NCBI RefSeq assembly: GCF_021044565.1
Contig: NZ_CP087997.1
Coordinates: forward strand, 1,984,001 to 2,048,000
Direction of reading: 5' to 3'
DNA from: Subtercola endophyticus
GTDB lineage: Bacteria > Actinomycetota > Actinomycetes > Actinomycetales > Microbacteriaceae
DNA length: 64,000 bases
Shown: positions 36,359-45,229 of the stretch, in pieces
How the letters are laid out: the number at the start of each line of letters is the position of its first letter
How positions within the stretch are numbered: the first letter of the stretch is position 1
Position numbers and translations under genes: made by a program
The notes under the pieces: generated by a model
What the model saw: the letters and a program-made list of their open reading frames with translations, nothing else
Told to the model about the DNA's origin: nothing
Database searches by the model: none

Positions 36359-38734
36359 ATGCGCGTTCCCCGCTCGACCTACCGATTGCAGATCACCTCG
36401 GAGTTCACCCTTCAGCAGGCTGCCGACGTCGCTGGGTACCTCAAAGACCTCGGCGCCGACTGGCTGTACTTCTCGCCGATTCTGAAGGCCGAGCCCGGCT
36501 CGAACCACGGTTACGACGTCGTCGACCACTCGCAGATCGATCCGGCCCGCGGCGGTTCCGCCGGCCTCGATCAGGCGGTCGGCGCGGCACGCGAACTCGG
36601 CCTCGGAGTGCTCATCGACATCGTTCCGAACCACGTGGGTGTTGCGACGCCCGCAGAGAGCACCTGGTGGTGGGATCTGCTGAAGCACGGGCAACTCTCG
36701 CGATTTGCCGTGGCCTTCGACGTGGACTGGCAGTTCGGCAACGGCAAGGTGCGCATTCCAGTGCTCGGCGACGATTCCCTCGACGGCCTCGAGATCGTCG
36801 GGGCTGAGCTGCACTACTACGACAACCGCTATCCGCTTGCTCCGGGCAGCTACGAAGACGGGGCAGATGCCCGCACCGTGCACTCTCGTCAGAACTACGA
36901 ATTGGTGAACTGGCACCGCGCCGACTACGACCTGAACTATCGGCGTTTTTTCGCCGTGAACTCGCTCGCGGGCATCCGGGTCGAAGACGCCGGCGTGTTC
37001 GACGAATCGCACCTCGAGATCGCGCGCTGGTTCGACGAGGGTCTCGCCGACGGTCTGCGGGTCGATCATCCCGACGGCCTTCGCGACCCCGAGGGTTACC
37101 TCGAGCGGCTCGGTGGCCTCACCGGCCACAGCTACGTTCTCGTCGAGAAGATTCTCGAAGGCCGTGAGCCGCTGCCTGCCGAGTGGGCAACAGCGGGCAC
37201 GACCGGGTACGACGCGCTTGCCGACTTCGACCGCGTGCTGGTCGACCCCGCAGGTCAGCAGCCGCTCGACGAGCTCGACCGAAGGCTGGCGACGGGTGCC
37301 CGCCCGGCACCCTCGTCGTTCGCTGACCTGATCCACACGACCAAGCGCGGGATCGCCGACGGCATTCTGCGCTCCGAAGTACTGCGCATCGTTCGTGACC
37401 TCGCCGCGAGTCGAGCAGTGGATGTCTCGGGCACGGTGTCCCCGGGTGGGGAGCCGTTCCCCGCGGGGTTGCCGACGCTCGATGCAACCTCGATCGCCGA
37501 TGCGATCGCCGAGCTGCTGACCTGCTTTCCTGTGTACCGTTCCTACCTTCCGCTGGGTGTGGAGCAACTCCACGAAGCGGCCGATCTTGCAGAGACCTAC
37601 CGCCCCGATCTGTCAGCGACGATCGACGCGCTGCTGCCCGCCCTGAGCGATTCCTCCAACATCGCGGCGAAGCGCTTTCAGCAGACCTCGGGAATGGTCA
37701 TGGCGAAGGGTGTCGAAGATACAGCGTTCTACCGTTTCAACCGGCTCACGTCGCTCAACGAGGTCGGCGCAGACCCCGCCGAGTTCGCCATCTCGGTCGC
37801 TGAGTTCCACAAGCGGCAGGTGACACGGCTGCGGTCGTACCCGAACACGATGACCACCCTGTCGACCCACGATACGAAGCGAGGCGAAGACACCCGCGCC
37901 AGAATCAGCGTCATCTCCGAGTTGCCCGAGCAGTGGGCATCCACTCTCGGCCAGTTGCGCACACTCGCCCCGCTCGGCGACGGGCAACTGGAGAATCTGC
38001 TGTGGCAGGCGATTGTCGGTTCCTGGCCCGTATCGCGGGAGAGACTTCACGCCTACGCAGAGAAGGCGGCGCGCGAAGCAGGCGATTCGACCGGCTGGCT
38101 CACCGTCGACGAAGAGTTCGAGTCTCGAATGCACCGTCTTGTCGACAGCGCGTTCGACTCGCACGAGGTTCGGCGGGTGCTCTCGGGGTTCTTGAAGCTC
38201 GTCGAGCAACCCGGCTGGTCGAACTCGCTCTCGCTGAAGCTGTTGCAGCTGACCGCACCGGGCTCACCCGATGTGTACCAGGGCAGCGAATTGTGGGAGA
38301 CCTCGTTGGTCGACCCCGACAACCGGCGTGCGGTCGACTTCGACGTGCGGCGCGCAATGCTGGCGAGGCTCGACGCCGGCGATCTGCCGCCGATCGACGA
38401 GACCGGGGCGGCAAAACTGCTCATCACCTCGCGCGCCCTTCGGCTGCGCCGCGACAAGCCCGGACAGTTCGAGGGGTACCGACCGCTCGTCGCCGTCGGC
38501 TCGGCCGCACATCACGTTGTCGCCTTCGACCGCGACGAGGCCATCACCGTCGTCACGCGCCTGCCCGTCGGGCTCGCTGAGCGCGGCGGCTGGGGCGAAA
38601 CGACGATCTCAACGGACTACGAACGGGTGCACGACGTGATCACGGGGCGCTCGTACCCGGGTGACGGCATCCGTCTCGCCGACCTTCTCGCGACCTACCC
38701 GGTCGCCCTGCTCGTACCGATGACGGAAAGCTGA
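36359..38734 (+). CDS. treY: Malto-oligosyltrehalose synthase
   Basis: 791 aa from ATG at 36359 (TTG at 36356 in frame). GH13_26 motifs: YFSPILKAEPGSNHGYDVVD, IDIVPNHVGV, GLRVDHPDGLRDPEGY (Asp), VLVEKILEGREPLP (Glu), STHDTKRGEDTRARI. Converts the reducing-end alpha-1,4 bond of maltodextrin to alpha,alpha-1,1. Lies 50 bp behind glgX. Confidence 0.96.
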   Translation: MRVPRSTYRLQITSEFTLQQAADVAGYLKDLGADWLYFSPILKAEPGSNHGYDVVDHSQIDPARGGSAGLDQAVGAARELGLGVLIDIVPNHVGVATPAESTWWWDLLKHGQLSRFAVAFDVDWQFGNGKVRIPVLGDDSLDGLEIVGAELHYYDNRYPLAPGSYEDGADARTVHSRQNYELVNWHRADYDLNYRRFFAVNSLAGIRVEDAGVFDESHLEIARWFDEGLADGLRVDHPDGLRDPEGYLERLGGLTGHSYVLVEKILEGREPLPAEWATAGTTGYDALADFDRVLVDPAGQQPLDELDRRLATGARPAPSSFADLIHTTKRGIADGILRSEVLRIVRDLAASRAVDVSGTVSPGGEPFPAGLPTLDATSIADAIAELLTCFPVYRSYLPLGVEQLHEAADLAETYRPDLSATIDALLPALSDSSNIAAKRFQQTSGMVMAKGVEDTAFYRFNRLTSLNEVGADPAEFAISVAEFHKRQVTRLRSYPNTMTTLSTHDTKRGEDTRARISVISELPEQWASTLGQLRTLAPLGDGQLENLLWQAIVGSWPVSRERLHAYAEKAAREAGDSTGWLTVDEEFESRMHRLVDSAFDSHEVRRVLSGFLKLVEQPGWSNSLSLKLLQLTAPGSPDVYQGSELWETSLVDPDNRRAVDFDVRRAMLARLDAGDLPPIDETGAAKLLITSRALRLRRDKPGQFEGYRPLVAVGSAAHHVVAFDRDEAITVVTRLPVGLAERGGWGETTISTDYERVHDVITGRSYPGDGIRLADLLATYPVALLVPMTES

Positions 38735-38737
38735 ATC

Positions 38738-40732
38738 ATGGCACTCAAACAGTTCGATGTCTGGGCACCGCGGGCCTCCTCGGTGACGCTGAGGTATCGG
38801 GAGCTCTCGGCCGACCTGACTTCGGTCGTGATGACGCCGCGTTCCGGCGGCTGGTGGAGCGCGCCCGAACTCAGCGGCTTCATCGAGGCGGATTACGGCT
38901 ACGTGATCGATCCCTCAGGTTCGACTGACGACCTGACGTTGCCCGATCCTCGCTCGCGGCGGCAGCCGACGGGCGTTCACGGTCTCTCACGCACCTATGA
39001 CTCCTCCCGCTTCGTCTGGAGCGACGGCTCCTGGAAGGGCCGTCAGCTTGCGGGCGGGGAGATCTACGAGCTGCACATCGGCACGTTCACCCCCGAAGGC
39101 ACCCTCGACGCCGCCATCGACAAGCTCGACCACCTCGTGTCGATCGGTGTCGACTTCGTCGAGCTGCTGCCCGTCAACGCGTTCAACGGCACGCACAACT
39201 GGGGCTACGACGGCGTGCTCTGGTTCGCGGTGCACGAGCTGTACGGCGGCCCCGAAGGGTACCAGCGTTTCGTCGATGCCTGCCACTCCAAGGGACTGGC
39301 GGTCATCCAAGACGTCGTCTACAACCACCTCGGTCCGAGCGGCAACTACCTCCCGCTCTTCGGCCCCTACCTCAGCGATGCCAGTGCCAATACCTGGGGT
39401 TCGTCGATCAACCTCGACGGCGACGACTCGGCCGAGGTTCGCCGGTACATCATCGATAACGCGCTGATGTGGCTGAATGACTACCACGTCGACGGGCTGC
39501 GCCTCGATGCCGTGCACGCGCTGCACGACGACTCCGACCCTCACCTGCTCGCCCAGCTCTCGAGCGAGGTCGAAGCGCTGTCGTCGTTCGTCGGCCGCCC
39601 GCTCACGCTGATCGCCGAGTCCGACCTCAATGACCCCGTCATGTTCACTCCGCGCGAGAGCGAAGGCTACGGGCTCACGGGGCAATGGAGCGACGACTTC
39701 CACCACGCCGTGCACGTCGCGCTGACGGGCGAGACCACCGGGTACTACGCCGATTTCGAACCCATCTCGGCGCTGGCGAAGGTGCTGACCGAGGGCTTCT
39801 TTCACAACGGAACCTACTCGAGCTTTCGCGAGAAGAACCACGGCAAACCCATCGACACCGAGCACACCTCCTCGTGGCGCCTGGTCGTGGCGAATCAGAA
39901 CCACGACCAGATCGGCAATCGTGCCACAGGCGATCGGCTCAGCGCGTCGCTGACTGACGGTCAGCTCGGCATCGCGGCAACACTCACTCTGCTCGGGCCG
40001 TTCACCCCGATGTTGTTCATGGGCGAGGAGTGGGCGGCCTCGACTCCGTGGCAGTTCTTCACGTCGCATCCCGAGCCCGAGCTCGGCGAGGCCACCGCGA
40101 AGGGCCGCATCGCCGAGTTCGCGAAGATGGGGTGGGATGAATCCGCCGTTCCCGACCCCCAAGACCCCGCAACGTTCGAGAACTCGAAGCTCGACTGGGC
40201 CGAAGCCCTCTCTGGCCGGCATGCGCGGCTTCTGCGCCTCTACCGCCAGCTCGCGACGCTGCGCCGCAGCTCACCCGAGTTCACCGACCCGCGCTTCGGC
40301 GAGACGTCGGTGCGCTTCGACGAGGCTGCGCGCTGGTTTGAACTGCGCCGCGGGGCGGTGAGCATTCTCATCAACTTCTCTGGCGCGCCGATCGACGGCG
40401 CAGCCCTCGACGCCGAGGTGGGCGAGGTGCTGCTGTCGACGCACGATGTTCTGGCCGACGCCCCCGACCCCGCTGTCGCCGCCTCTGCTGATGCCGCCGC
40501 GTCCGGCACCGCCGCCTACACTGATGCCGCCGCGTCCGGCACCGCCGCCTACACTGATGCCGCCGCGTCCGGCACCGCCGCCATCTCCGGCACCGCCGCC
40601 ACCTTCGGCACCAACGCCGACGCTGCCAGCGCTGATGCCGACACCGCCCCGGCCGGCAACGCGTCACCAACCCTTTCGCCCGCTCTCACCAGACTGCCGC
40701 CGCATTCGGCCACCGTTTTCCGACGCGGCTGA
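38738..40732 (+). CDS. treZ: Malto-oligosyltrehalose trehalohydrolase with repeat-bearing tail
   Basis: 664 aa, ATG four bases after the treY stop. CBM48-like start ([18 protein letters not shown]), barrel motifs [28 protein letters not shown] (Asp), [10 protein letters not shown] (Glu), [15 protein letters not shown]. Releases trehalose from the TreY product. Between the C-terminal beta domain and the last 12 residues (HSATVFRRG end) is a low-complexity insert of about 70 residues, [11 protein letters not shown] repeated, absent from typical TreZ. Confidence 0.95.
   Translation: MALKQFDVWAPRASSVTLRYRELSADLTSVVMTPRSGGWWSAPELSGFIEADYGYVIDPSGSTDDLTLPDPRSRRQPTGVHGLSRTYDSSRFVWSDGSWKGRQLAGGEIYELHIGTFTPEGTLDAAIDKLDHLVSIGVDFVELLPVNAFNGTHNWGYDGVLWFAVHELYGGPEGYQRFVDACHSKGLAVIQDVVYNHLGPSGNYLPLFGPYLSDASANTWGSSINLDGDDSAEVRRYIIDNALMWLNDYHVDGLRLDAVHALHDDSDPHLLAQLSSEVEALSSFVGRPLTLIAESDLNDPVMFTPRESEGYGLTGQWSDDFHHAVHVALTGETTGYYADFEPISALAKVLTEGFFHNGTYSSFREKNHGKPIDTEHTSSWRLVVANQNHDQIGNRATGDRLSASLTDGQLGIAATLTLLGPFTPMLFMGEEWAASTPWQFFTSHPEPELGEATAKGRIAEFAKMGWDESAVPDPQDPATFENSKLDWAEALSGRHARLLRLYRQLATLRRSSPEFTDPRFGETSVRFDEAARWFELRRGAVSILINFSGAPIDGAALDAEVGEVLLSTHDVLADAPDPAVAASADAAASGTAAYTDAAASGTAAYTDAAASGTAAISGTAATFGTNADAASADADTAPAGNASPTLSPALTRLPPHSATVFRRG
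40490..40588 (+). repeat. 33-bp tandem repeat in the treZ C-terminus
   Basis: Three copies start at 40490, 40523 and 40556; each encodes [12 protein letters not shown] fourth, degenerate run of TAA/SGTAA follows. Perfect enough to be recent. Confidence 0.93.
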
Positions 40733-40758
40733 CCCGCTGCGCACACAGCGCGCCGTCG

Positions 40759-40823
40759 TTTCGTAGGAAATGTCGACAGGCTGACGGCCATAGCGACACT
40801 CCCCCCTCCCATCTCCTACGAAA
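40759..40823. repeat. Inverted repeat between treZ and dinB
   Basis: Arms TTTCGTAGGA (40759-40768) and TCCTACGAAA (40814-40823), with partly paired GCGC outside. The genes are convergent, so a bidirectional terminator is likely. The rest of 40733-40930 shows nothing else. Confidence 0.7.
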
Positions 40824-40930
40824 TGGCGCACGGACCGAGACAGGGCGGGGCCGAGCCGGGCACGTGCTGCTACGCGCACCCGTGGCGACAGGCTGCGGGC
40901 GCGGCGGGGGCGGCAGGTGCGGCGAAGCGG

Positions 40931-42247
40931 CTACGAGTCGGGTGAGAACGGCGGCGTCACCGGATGCTCGCTGGCCGACCGCACGAGAGAGGCACGCCGC
41001 ACGGCGCCTGCGCCGAACTTGGCGGCCACGCGGTCGACGGTCACCTCCGCATCACGCCAGCCGTCTGACGGGGCGGACTCGTCTGCCCACAACGACGGCT
41101 GATGCACCACATCGGCTGCCTCGACGAGGTTCTCGACGCGAACCCCGATGAGTCGCACGCGCTGAACCATCGGGCCGAGCGCGTCGAACAGATCGCGCGC
41201 CGCGTCAGAGATGGTCTGCGCGAGATCGGTCGGCTCCGACAGAGTGCGTGACCTCGTGATGGTCGAGAAGTCGGTGAAGCGCAGCTTCAGCGCCACGGTC
41301 TTGCCGGCCAGTCCCGCGCGGCGCAACCGAACGGCGACCTGATCGGATTGGCGCAGCAGTTCGAGCCGCACCTGCCGGGCATCCGCCACGTCGTGCTCGA
41401 ACGTCATCTCGTGCCCGATGCTCTTCTCGCTGCGGGTCGTGACCACCGCGCGCGCGTCGCGACCGTGGGCCAGATCGTAGAGCTTCTGCCCGTTTGCCTC
41501 ACCCACGCGGTTTTTCAGGGTGGGCAGCGGCGTCGCGGCGAGATCGGCTACCGTGCGGATGCCCAGCCGCGCCAGCGCGTCGGCCGTCGTCGCCCCGACG
41601 CCCCAGAGCGCCGAGATCGGCAACGGATGCAGAAAGTCGAGCGTCGCCCGCGCCGGAATGACGAGCATGCCGTCGGGCTTGGCCCGGCCAGAGGCCATCT
41701 TGGCGATGAACTTGGTCGATGCCGCTCCCACCGAACAGGTGAGCCCCGTCTCGTCGAAGACGCGCTGCCGAACGGCGGCGCCGATGGTCGACGGCGAGCC
41801 GAGCAGTCGGCGGGCTCCGGCCACGTCGAGAAAGGCCTCGTCGATGCTCAACGGCTCGACCAGCGGAGTGACATCGCGAAAAATACGCATCACTTCGCTC
41901 GAGTAGTGCGTGTACTTCTCGCGGTGACCCGGCAGCACGACCGCGTGCGGGCAGAGCTGCAGAGCGCGAGCGACCGGCATGGCCGAGTGCACGCCGAACC
42001 GGCGCGCCTCGTAGGTGGCTGACGTGACGACTCCGCGGCCACCGGCGTGGCCCACGATGACGGCCTTGCCGACGAGCTCCGGATGCTCGAGCAGTTCTAC
42101 CGACGCGAAGAACGCGTCCATGTCGATGTGCAGCATGGTTGCCGTGCCGTCGTCGTCGAGGCCGCCGAAAACCGTCGGGCGCGCGGAACCCGCCGCGGGC
42201 ACCGGTTTCGGCGCCCAGTCGGCCGCTCGTTTCGCGCCCTCTGCCAC
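40931..42247 (-). CDS. dinB: DNA polymerase IV (Y-family)
   Basis: 438 aa. Starts with about 35 non-conserved residues, then LHIDMDAFFASVELLEHP and EPLSIDEAFLDVAGARRLLG (the catalytic acidic residues), HhH motif ISALWGVGATTADALARLGI and a little-finger domain (MTFEHDVADARQVRLELL). Error-prone translesion synthesis. The C-terminus has no clear beta-clamp-binding QxxL[F/L]-type peptide; its last 25 residues are variable. No LexA box is seen upstream. Confidence 0.94.
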   Translation of the reverse strand: MAEGAKRAADWAPKPVPAAGSARPTVFGGLDDDGTATMLHIDMDAFFASVELLEHPELVGKAVIVGHAGGRGVVTSATYEARRFGVHSAMPVARALQLCPHAVVLPGHREKYTHYSSEVMRIFRDVTPLVEPLSIDEAFLDVAGARRLLGSPSTIGAAVRQRVFDETGLTCSVGAASTKFIAKMASGRAKPDGMLVIPARATLDFLHPLPISALWGVGATTADALARLGIRTVADLAATPLPTLKNRVGEANGQKLYDLAHGRDARAVVTTRSEKSIGHEMTFEHDVADARQVRLELLRQSDQVAVRLRRAGLAGKTVALKLRFTDFSTITRSRTLSEPTDLAQTISDAARDLFDALGPMVQRVRLIGVRVENLVEAADVVHQPSLWADESAPSDGWRDAEVTVDRVAAKFGAGAVRRASLVRSASEHPVTPPFSPDS

Positions 42248-42434
42248 TCCCCCAGCCTAAGCCGCGCCACCGACATCGGCACTGCCACCAGCACTGTCAT
42301 CGGCACTGCCACCGAGGCCGGTCAGCGCGGCCGCCCCGCCAGCACTACCGCGCCGTCAGCGCGCCAGCACCGCCAGCACTGCGTCACCGCTGCAGCACCG
42401 TCAGCACAGCAGTCCGGTCACGGCCATAGTCCGA

Positions 42435-43013
42435 TCACTCCAGCAACCGCGCCCGCACCATCTCGCTCAACTTGCTCGTGGTGTTCAGGTTTCGCGCGGT
42501 GTAGACAGGGCCGACACGCTTCCAGAACGCCGCGGGAACCTTGCTCTTCGAGACACCGTTGGGGCACCACAGGTACACAGCGCGCTTGCCGACCGCCATC
42601 ACCTCGGGTGCCAGCCACTCGGGGTCGGGCGGTTCGAGTTCTTCGGCTGCCAGCGCGGAACGGGCATCGGCAGTCGGCGGCACGTAGGCCACGAGGCTCT
42701 GCGCTGGGTTGACGGCAATGTCGAGCAGAGGGTTCTCGTTAGTGATCTCAAGGAACTCACGGCCGCTCAGCACCACGAACCCGGCGGTGAACCCGGCAAC
42801 TCGCTCGAACTCGGCTTCGATAGCAGTGACCTCGGCCGGCCCGATCGGCGCAGCGGCCGAGAACACGACGTTGCCGCTGCGCAGCAGGGTGCGCACCCCG
42901 GTGTAGCCGAGATTCTCGAAGACGCCCCGCAGATCATCCATGGTCACCTGATGGCTCGTGCCTACGTTGATTCCTCGAGCGAGGGCAACGTGAACGTATA
43001 CGTCTTCGGGCAT
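42435..43013 (-). CDS. DUF1697-family protein
   Basis: 192 aa. N-terminal VHVALARGINVGTSHQVTMDDLRGVFENLGYTGVRTLLRSGNVVF is diagnostic of DUF1697, followed by ITNENPLLDIA and a C-terminal FWKRVGPVYTARNLNTTSKL, predicted DNA/nucleotide-binding fold with no assigned function. Ends five bases after the ABC-F gene begins upstream on the same strand order. The 187 bp between it and dinB hold GC-rich CACCAGCACTG-like repeats only. Confidence 0.92.
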   Translation of the reverse strand: MPEDVYVHVALARGINVGTSHQVTMDDLRGVFENLGYTGVRTLLRSGNVVFSAAAPIGPAEVTAIEAEFERVAGFTAGFVVLSGREFLEITNENPLLDIAVNPAQSLVAYVPPTADARSALAAEELEPPDPEWLAPEVMAVGKRAVYLWCPNGVSKSKVPAAFWKRVGPVYTARNLNTTSKLSEMVRARLLE

Positions 43014-43017
43014 ACGA

Positions 43018-44655
43018 TCAGAGCTCCGTAACGATTCCGTCGCTCACGCTGAGCTGGCGCGTGAGCCGCACCGTTTCGAGCATGCGCCGGTCATGGGTGA
43101 CGAGCAACAGCGTGCCGTCGTAGCTGTCGAGCGCTTGCTCGAGCTGCTCGATCGCGGCGAGGTCGAGGTGGTTCGTCGGTTCGTCGAGCACGAGCAGGTT
43201 CACGCCCCGCGCCTGCAACAGTGCGAGTGCGGCACGAGTTCGCTCGCCGGGCGACAGGCTCGAAACGGGCCGGTCGACGTGGTCGGCCTTCAGCCCGAAC
43301 TTCGCCAGCAGGGTGCGAACCTCGGCCTCGGGCAGATCGGGCACCTGGGCGGCGACGGCTTCACGCAGCGGCATCTCGCCGTCGAGTAGCGCACGCGCCT
43401 GGTCGATCTCGCCGATGGCAACAGTACGGCCGAGACTCGCGGATCCCTCCGAAGGCAGCTGGGTGCCGAGCAGAAGGCGCAGCAACGTCGACTTGCCCGC
43501 ACCGTTCGGCCCCGTGATTCCGATGCGGTCGCCGCCGTCGATCTGCAGCGACACCGGGCCGAGGGTGAAGTCGCCTTGGCGGGCCGTGACGGCGCTGAGG
43601 GTCGAGACGACCGCGCTCGATCGTGGCGCCTGCCCGATCGAGAACTGCAGCTGCCACTCTTTGCGCGGCTCGTCGACCTCGTCGAGGCGTGCGATGCGAC
43701 TCTCCATCTGCCGCAACTTCTGGGCCTGCTTCTCGCTGGATTCGACGGATGCCCGGCGGCGGATCTTGTCGTTGTCCGGCGCCTTTTTCAGCGCATTGCG
43801 CACACCCTGCGACGACCATTCCCGTTGCGTTCGCGCGCGGCCCACGAGGTCGGCCTTCTTCGAGGCGAACTCCTCGTATTCGTCGCGGGCGTGGCGCTTG
43901 GCCGTCTCGCGTTCGTCGAGAAAGGCGTCGTACCCGCCGTTGTAGACGCCGATACTGTTCTGGGCGAGGTCGAGTTCGACCACCGTGGTGACGCAGCGAG
44001 CCAAGAACTCCCGGTCGTGCGACACCAGCACGACGCCTCCGCGCAACCCGCGAACGAAGGACTCGAGGCGGGCGAGGCCGTCGAGGTCGAGATCGTTGGT
44101 GGGTTCGTCGAGCAGCACCAGATCGAAACGCGAGAGCAGCAACGCCGCGAGCGCCACGCGGGCGGCCTGGCCTCCCGAGAGTCCCGTCATGAGAGCGGTG
44201 GGGTCGGCCTCGAGACCGAGTTCGGCGAGCGTAGCGGGAATACGGTCATCCAGATCGGCGGCACCGCTCGCCAGCCAGCGGTCGAGGGCGACCGAATAGG
44301 CGTCGGCCGCCAGGGGGTCGTCACCGCCGAGCTCGACCGAGGTTCGCTCCATGTCGGCGGTCGCCTCAGTGCAGCCGGTGCGCCGACCGATGTACGCGGC
44401 GATCGTCTCGCCGCCGACCCGCTCGTGCTCTTGCGGCAGCCAGCCGACGAAGGCATCGGGCGGCGCGAGCGCGACGGTGCCGGCGAGCGGAGCATCCACC
44501 CCCGCCAACAGACGCAACAAGGTGGTCTTACCTGCGCCATTCGCGCCCACCAACCCAACCATGTCGCCCGGGGCGACCGTCAGGTCGAGCCCCGTGAACA
44601 GCACCCGGTGCCCATGGCCGCCCGACAGGTTCTTTGCGACGAGTGTTGCGGTCAT
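43018..44655 (-). CDS. ABC-F family ATPase
   Basis: 545 aa from ATG at 44655. Two soluble ABC domains: LVGANGAGKTTLLRLLAG, LSGGQAARVALAALL, LDEPTNDLDL; then a charged linker (YEEFASKKADLVGRARTQREWSS), and ITGPNGAGKSTLLRLLLG, LSPGERTRAALALL, LDEPTNHLDL. No membrane helices. ABC-F proteins act on the ribosome, either as translation factors or as antibiotic-protection proteins; the linker length decides and does not match a resistance class I can name. Confidence 0.92.
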   Translation of the reverse strand: MTATLVAKNLSGGHGHRVLFTGLDLTVAPGDMVGLVGANGAGKTTLLRLLAGVDAPLAGTVALAPPDAFVGWLPQEHERVGGETIAAYIGRRTGCTEATADMERTSVELGGDDPLAADAYSVALDRWLASGAADLDDRIPATLAELGLEADPTALMTGLSGGQAARVALAALLLSRFDLVLLDEPTNDLDLDGLARLESFVRGLRGGVVLVSHDREFLARCVTTVVELDLAQNSIGVYNGGYDAFLDERETAKRHARDEYEEFASKKADLVGRARTQREWSSQGVRNALKKAPDNDKIRRRASVESSEKQAQKLRQMESRIARLDEVDEPRKEWQLQFSIGQAPRSSAVVSTLSAVTARQGDFTLGPVSLQIDGGDRIGITGPNGAGKSTLLRLLLGTQLPSEGSASLGRTVAIGEIDQARALLDGEMPLREAVAAQVPDLPEAEVRTLLAKFGLKADHVDRPVSSLSPGERTRAALALLQARGVNLLVLDEPTNHLDLAAIEQLEQALDSYDGTLLLVTHDRRMLETVRLTRQLSVSDGIVTEL

Positions 44656-44707
44656 CTCACCATTCTCGCCCATCTCGCCCGTTCGCCTGCATGCCGACCG
44701 CCTCCGT

Positions 44708-44755
44708 TTTGCGCAGACGCACCTTCCGGCCGCCATAAAGGTGCATCTGCGCAAA
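44708..44755. repeat. Inverted repeat upstream of the ABC-F gene
   Basis: 18-bp arms TTTGCGCAGACGCACCTT (44708-44725) and 44738-44755, 17 of 18 paired, loop of 12 nt. It lies between two genes of the same strand and probably terminates the upstream one. Confidence 0.8.
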
Positions 44756-44832
44756 CCCGGCGGGGATAGCGGGGCGGCAACGCGGCACCTGAGCCGCCTG
44801 AGGTGCGGCGGGCGTCAGCGCGGGTGCCGGCG

Positions 44833-45096
44833 TCAGCGCGGGTTGTCGGCGAGAATCTGGTCGACGTCGATGCGCTTGAGCAGGGCATCCCAATCGATGG
44901 CGCGGGCCTCGGCCTCGAGCTCGCGCTCGGCGAAGGCCTTGCCGTTGCGGTGCACGACGATGCCCTCGGGAAGCATCGAATTGAGCTGGGCGAGCACCGC
45001 GTCGTCGACGGCTTCGGTGTCGAAGTCGGCACCCACGGTCGCGTAGTAGTCCGCTGAAACGGTGTAGGAGACGGTTGTGATCTCGACTTGGCTCAT
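44833..45096 (-). CDS. Small conserved-looking protein
   Basis: 87 aa. Begins VEITTVSYTVSADYYATVGADFDTEAVDDAVLAQLN and has HRNGKAFAERELEAEARAIDWDALLKRID; an alpha/beta, acidic cytosolic protein without membrane helices. Family not recognised. Start next to the fusion gene's leader, divergent. Confidence 0.65.
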   Translation of the reverse strand: MSQVEITTVSYTVSADYYATVGADFDTEAVDDAVLAQLNSMLPEGIVVHRNGKAFAERELEAEARAIDWDALLKRIDVDQILADNPR

Positions 45097-45149
45097 GAGC
45101 TAAAGAATAGCCCCGGGCACGCCCTTACTATGGTGATTGGCCGCAGCAG

Positions 45150-45200
45150 CAGGACAGCAGCTCGAGCAGCACCAGTAACACCAGCAACACCAGCAGCACC
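45150..45200. repeat. ACCAGCAAC-type short repeat in the leader of the fusion gene
   Basis: Near-tandem 9-bp units of AGCAGCACC/AGTAACACC/AGCAACACC upstream of the GTG at 45230. The rest of 45097-45229 holds an AAGGGG ribosome site ten bases before that start. Confidence 0.7.
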
Positions 45201-45229
45201 GAAGGCAGGCCGACGACAAGGGGCGAACA

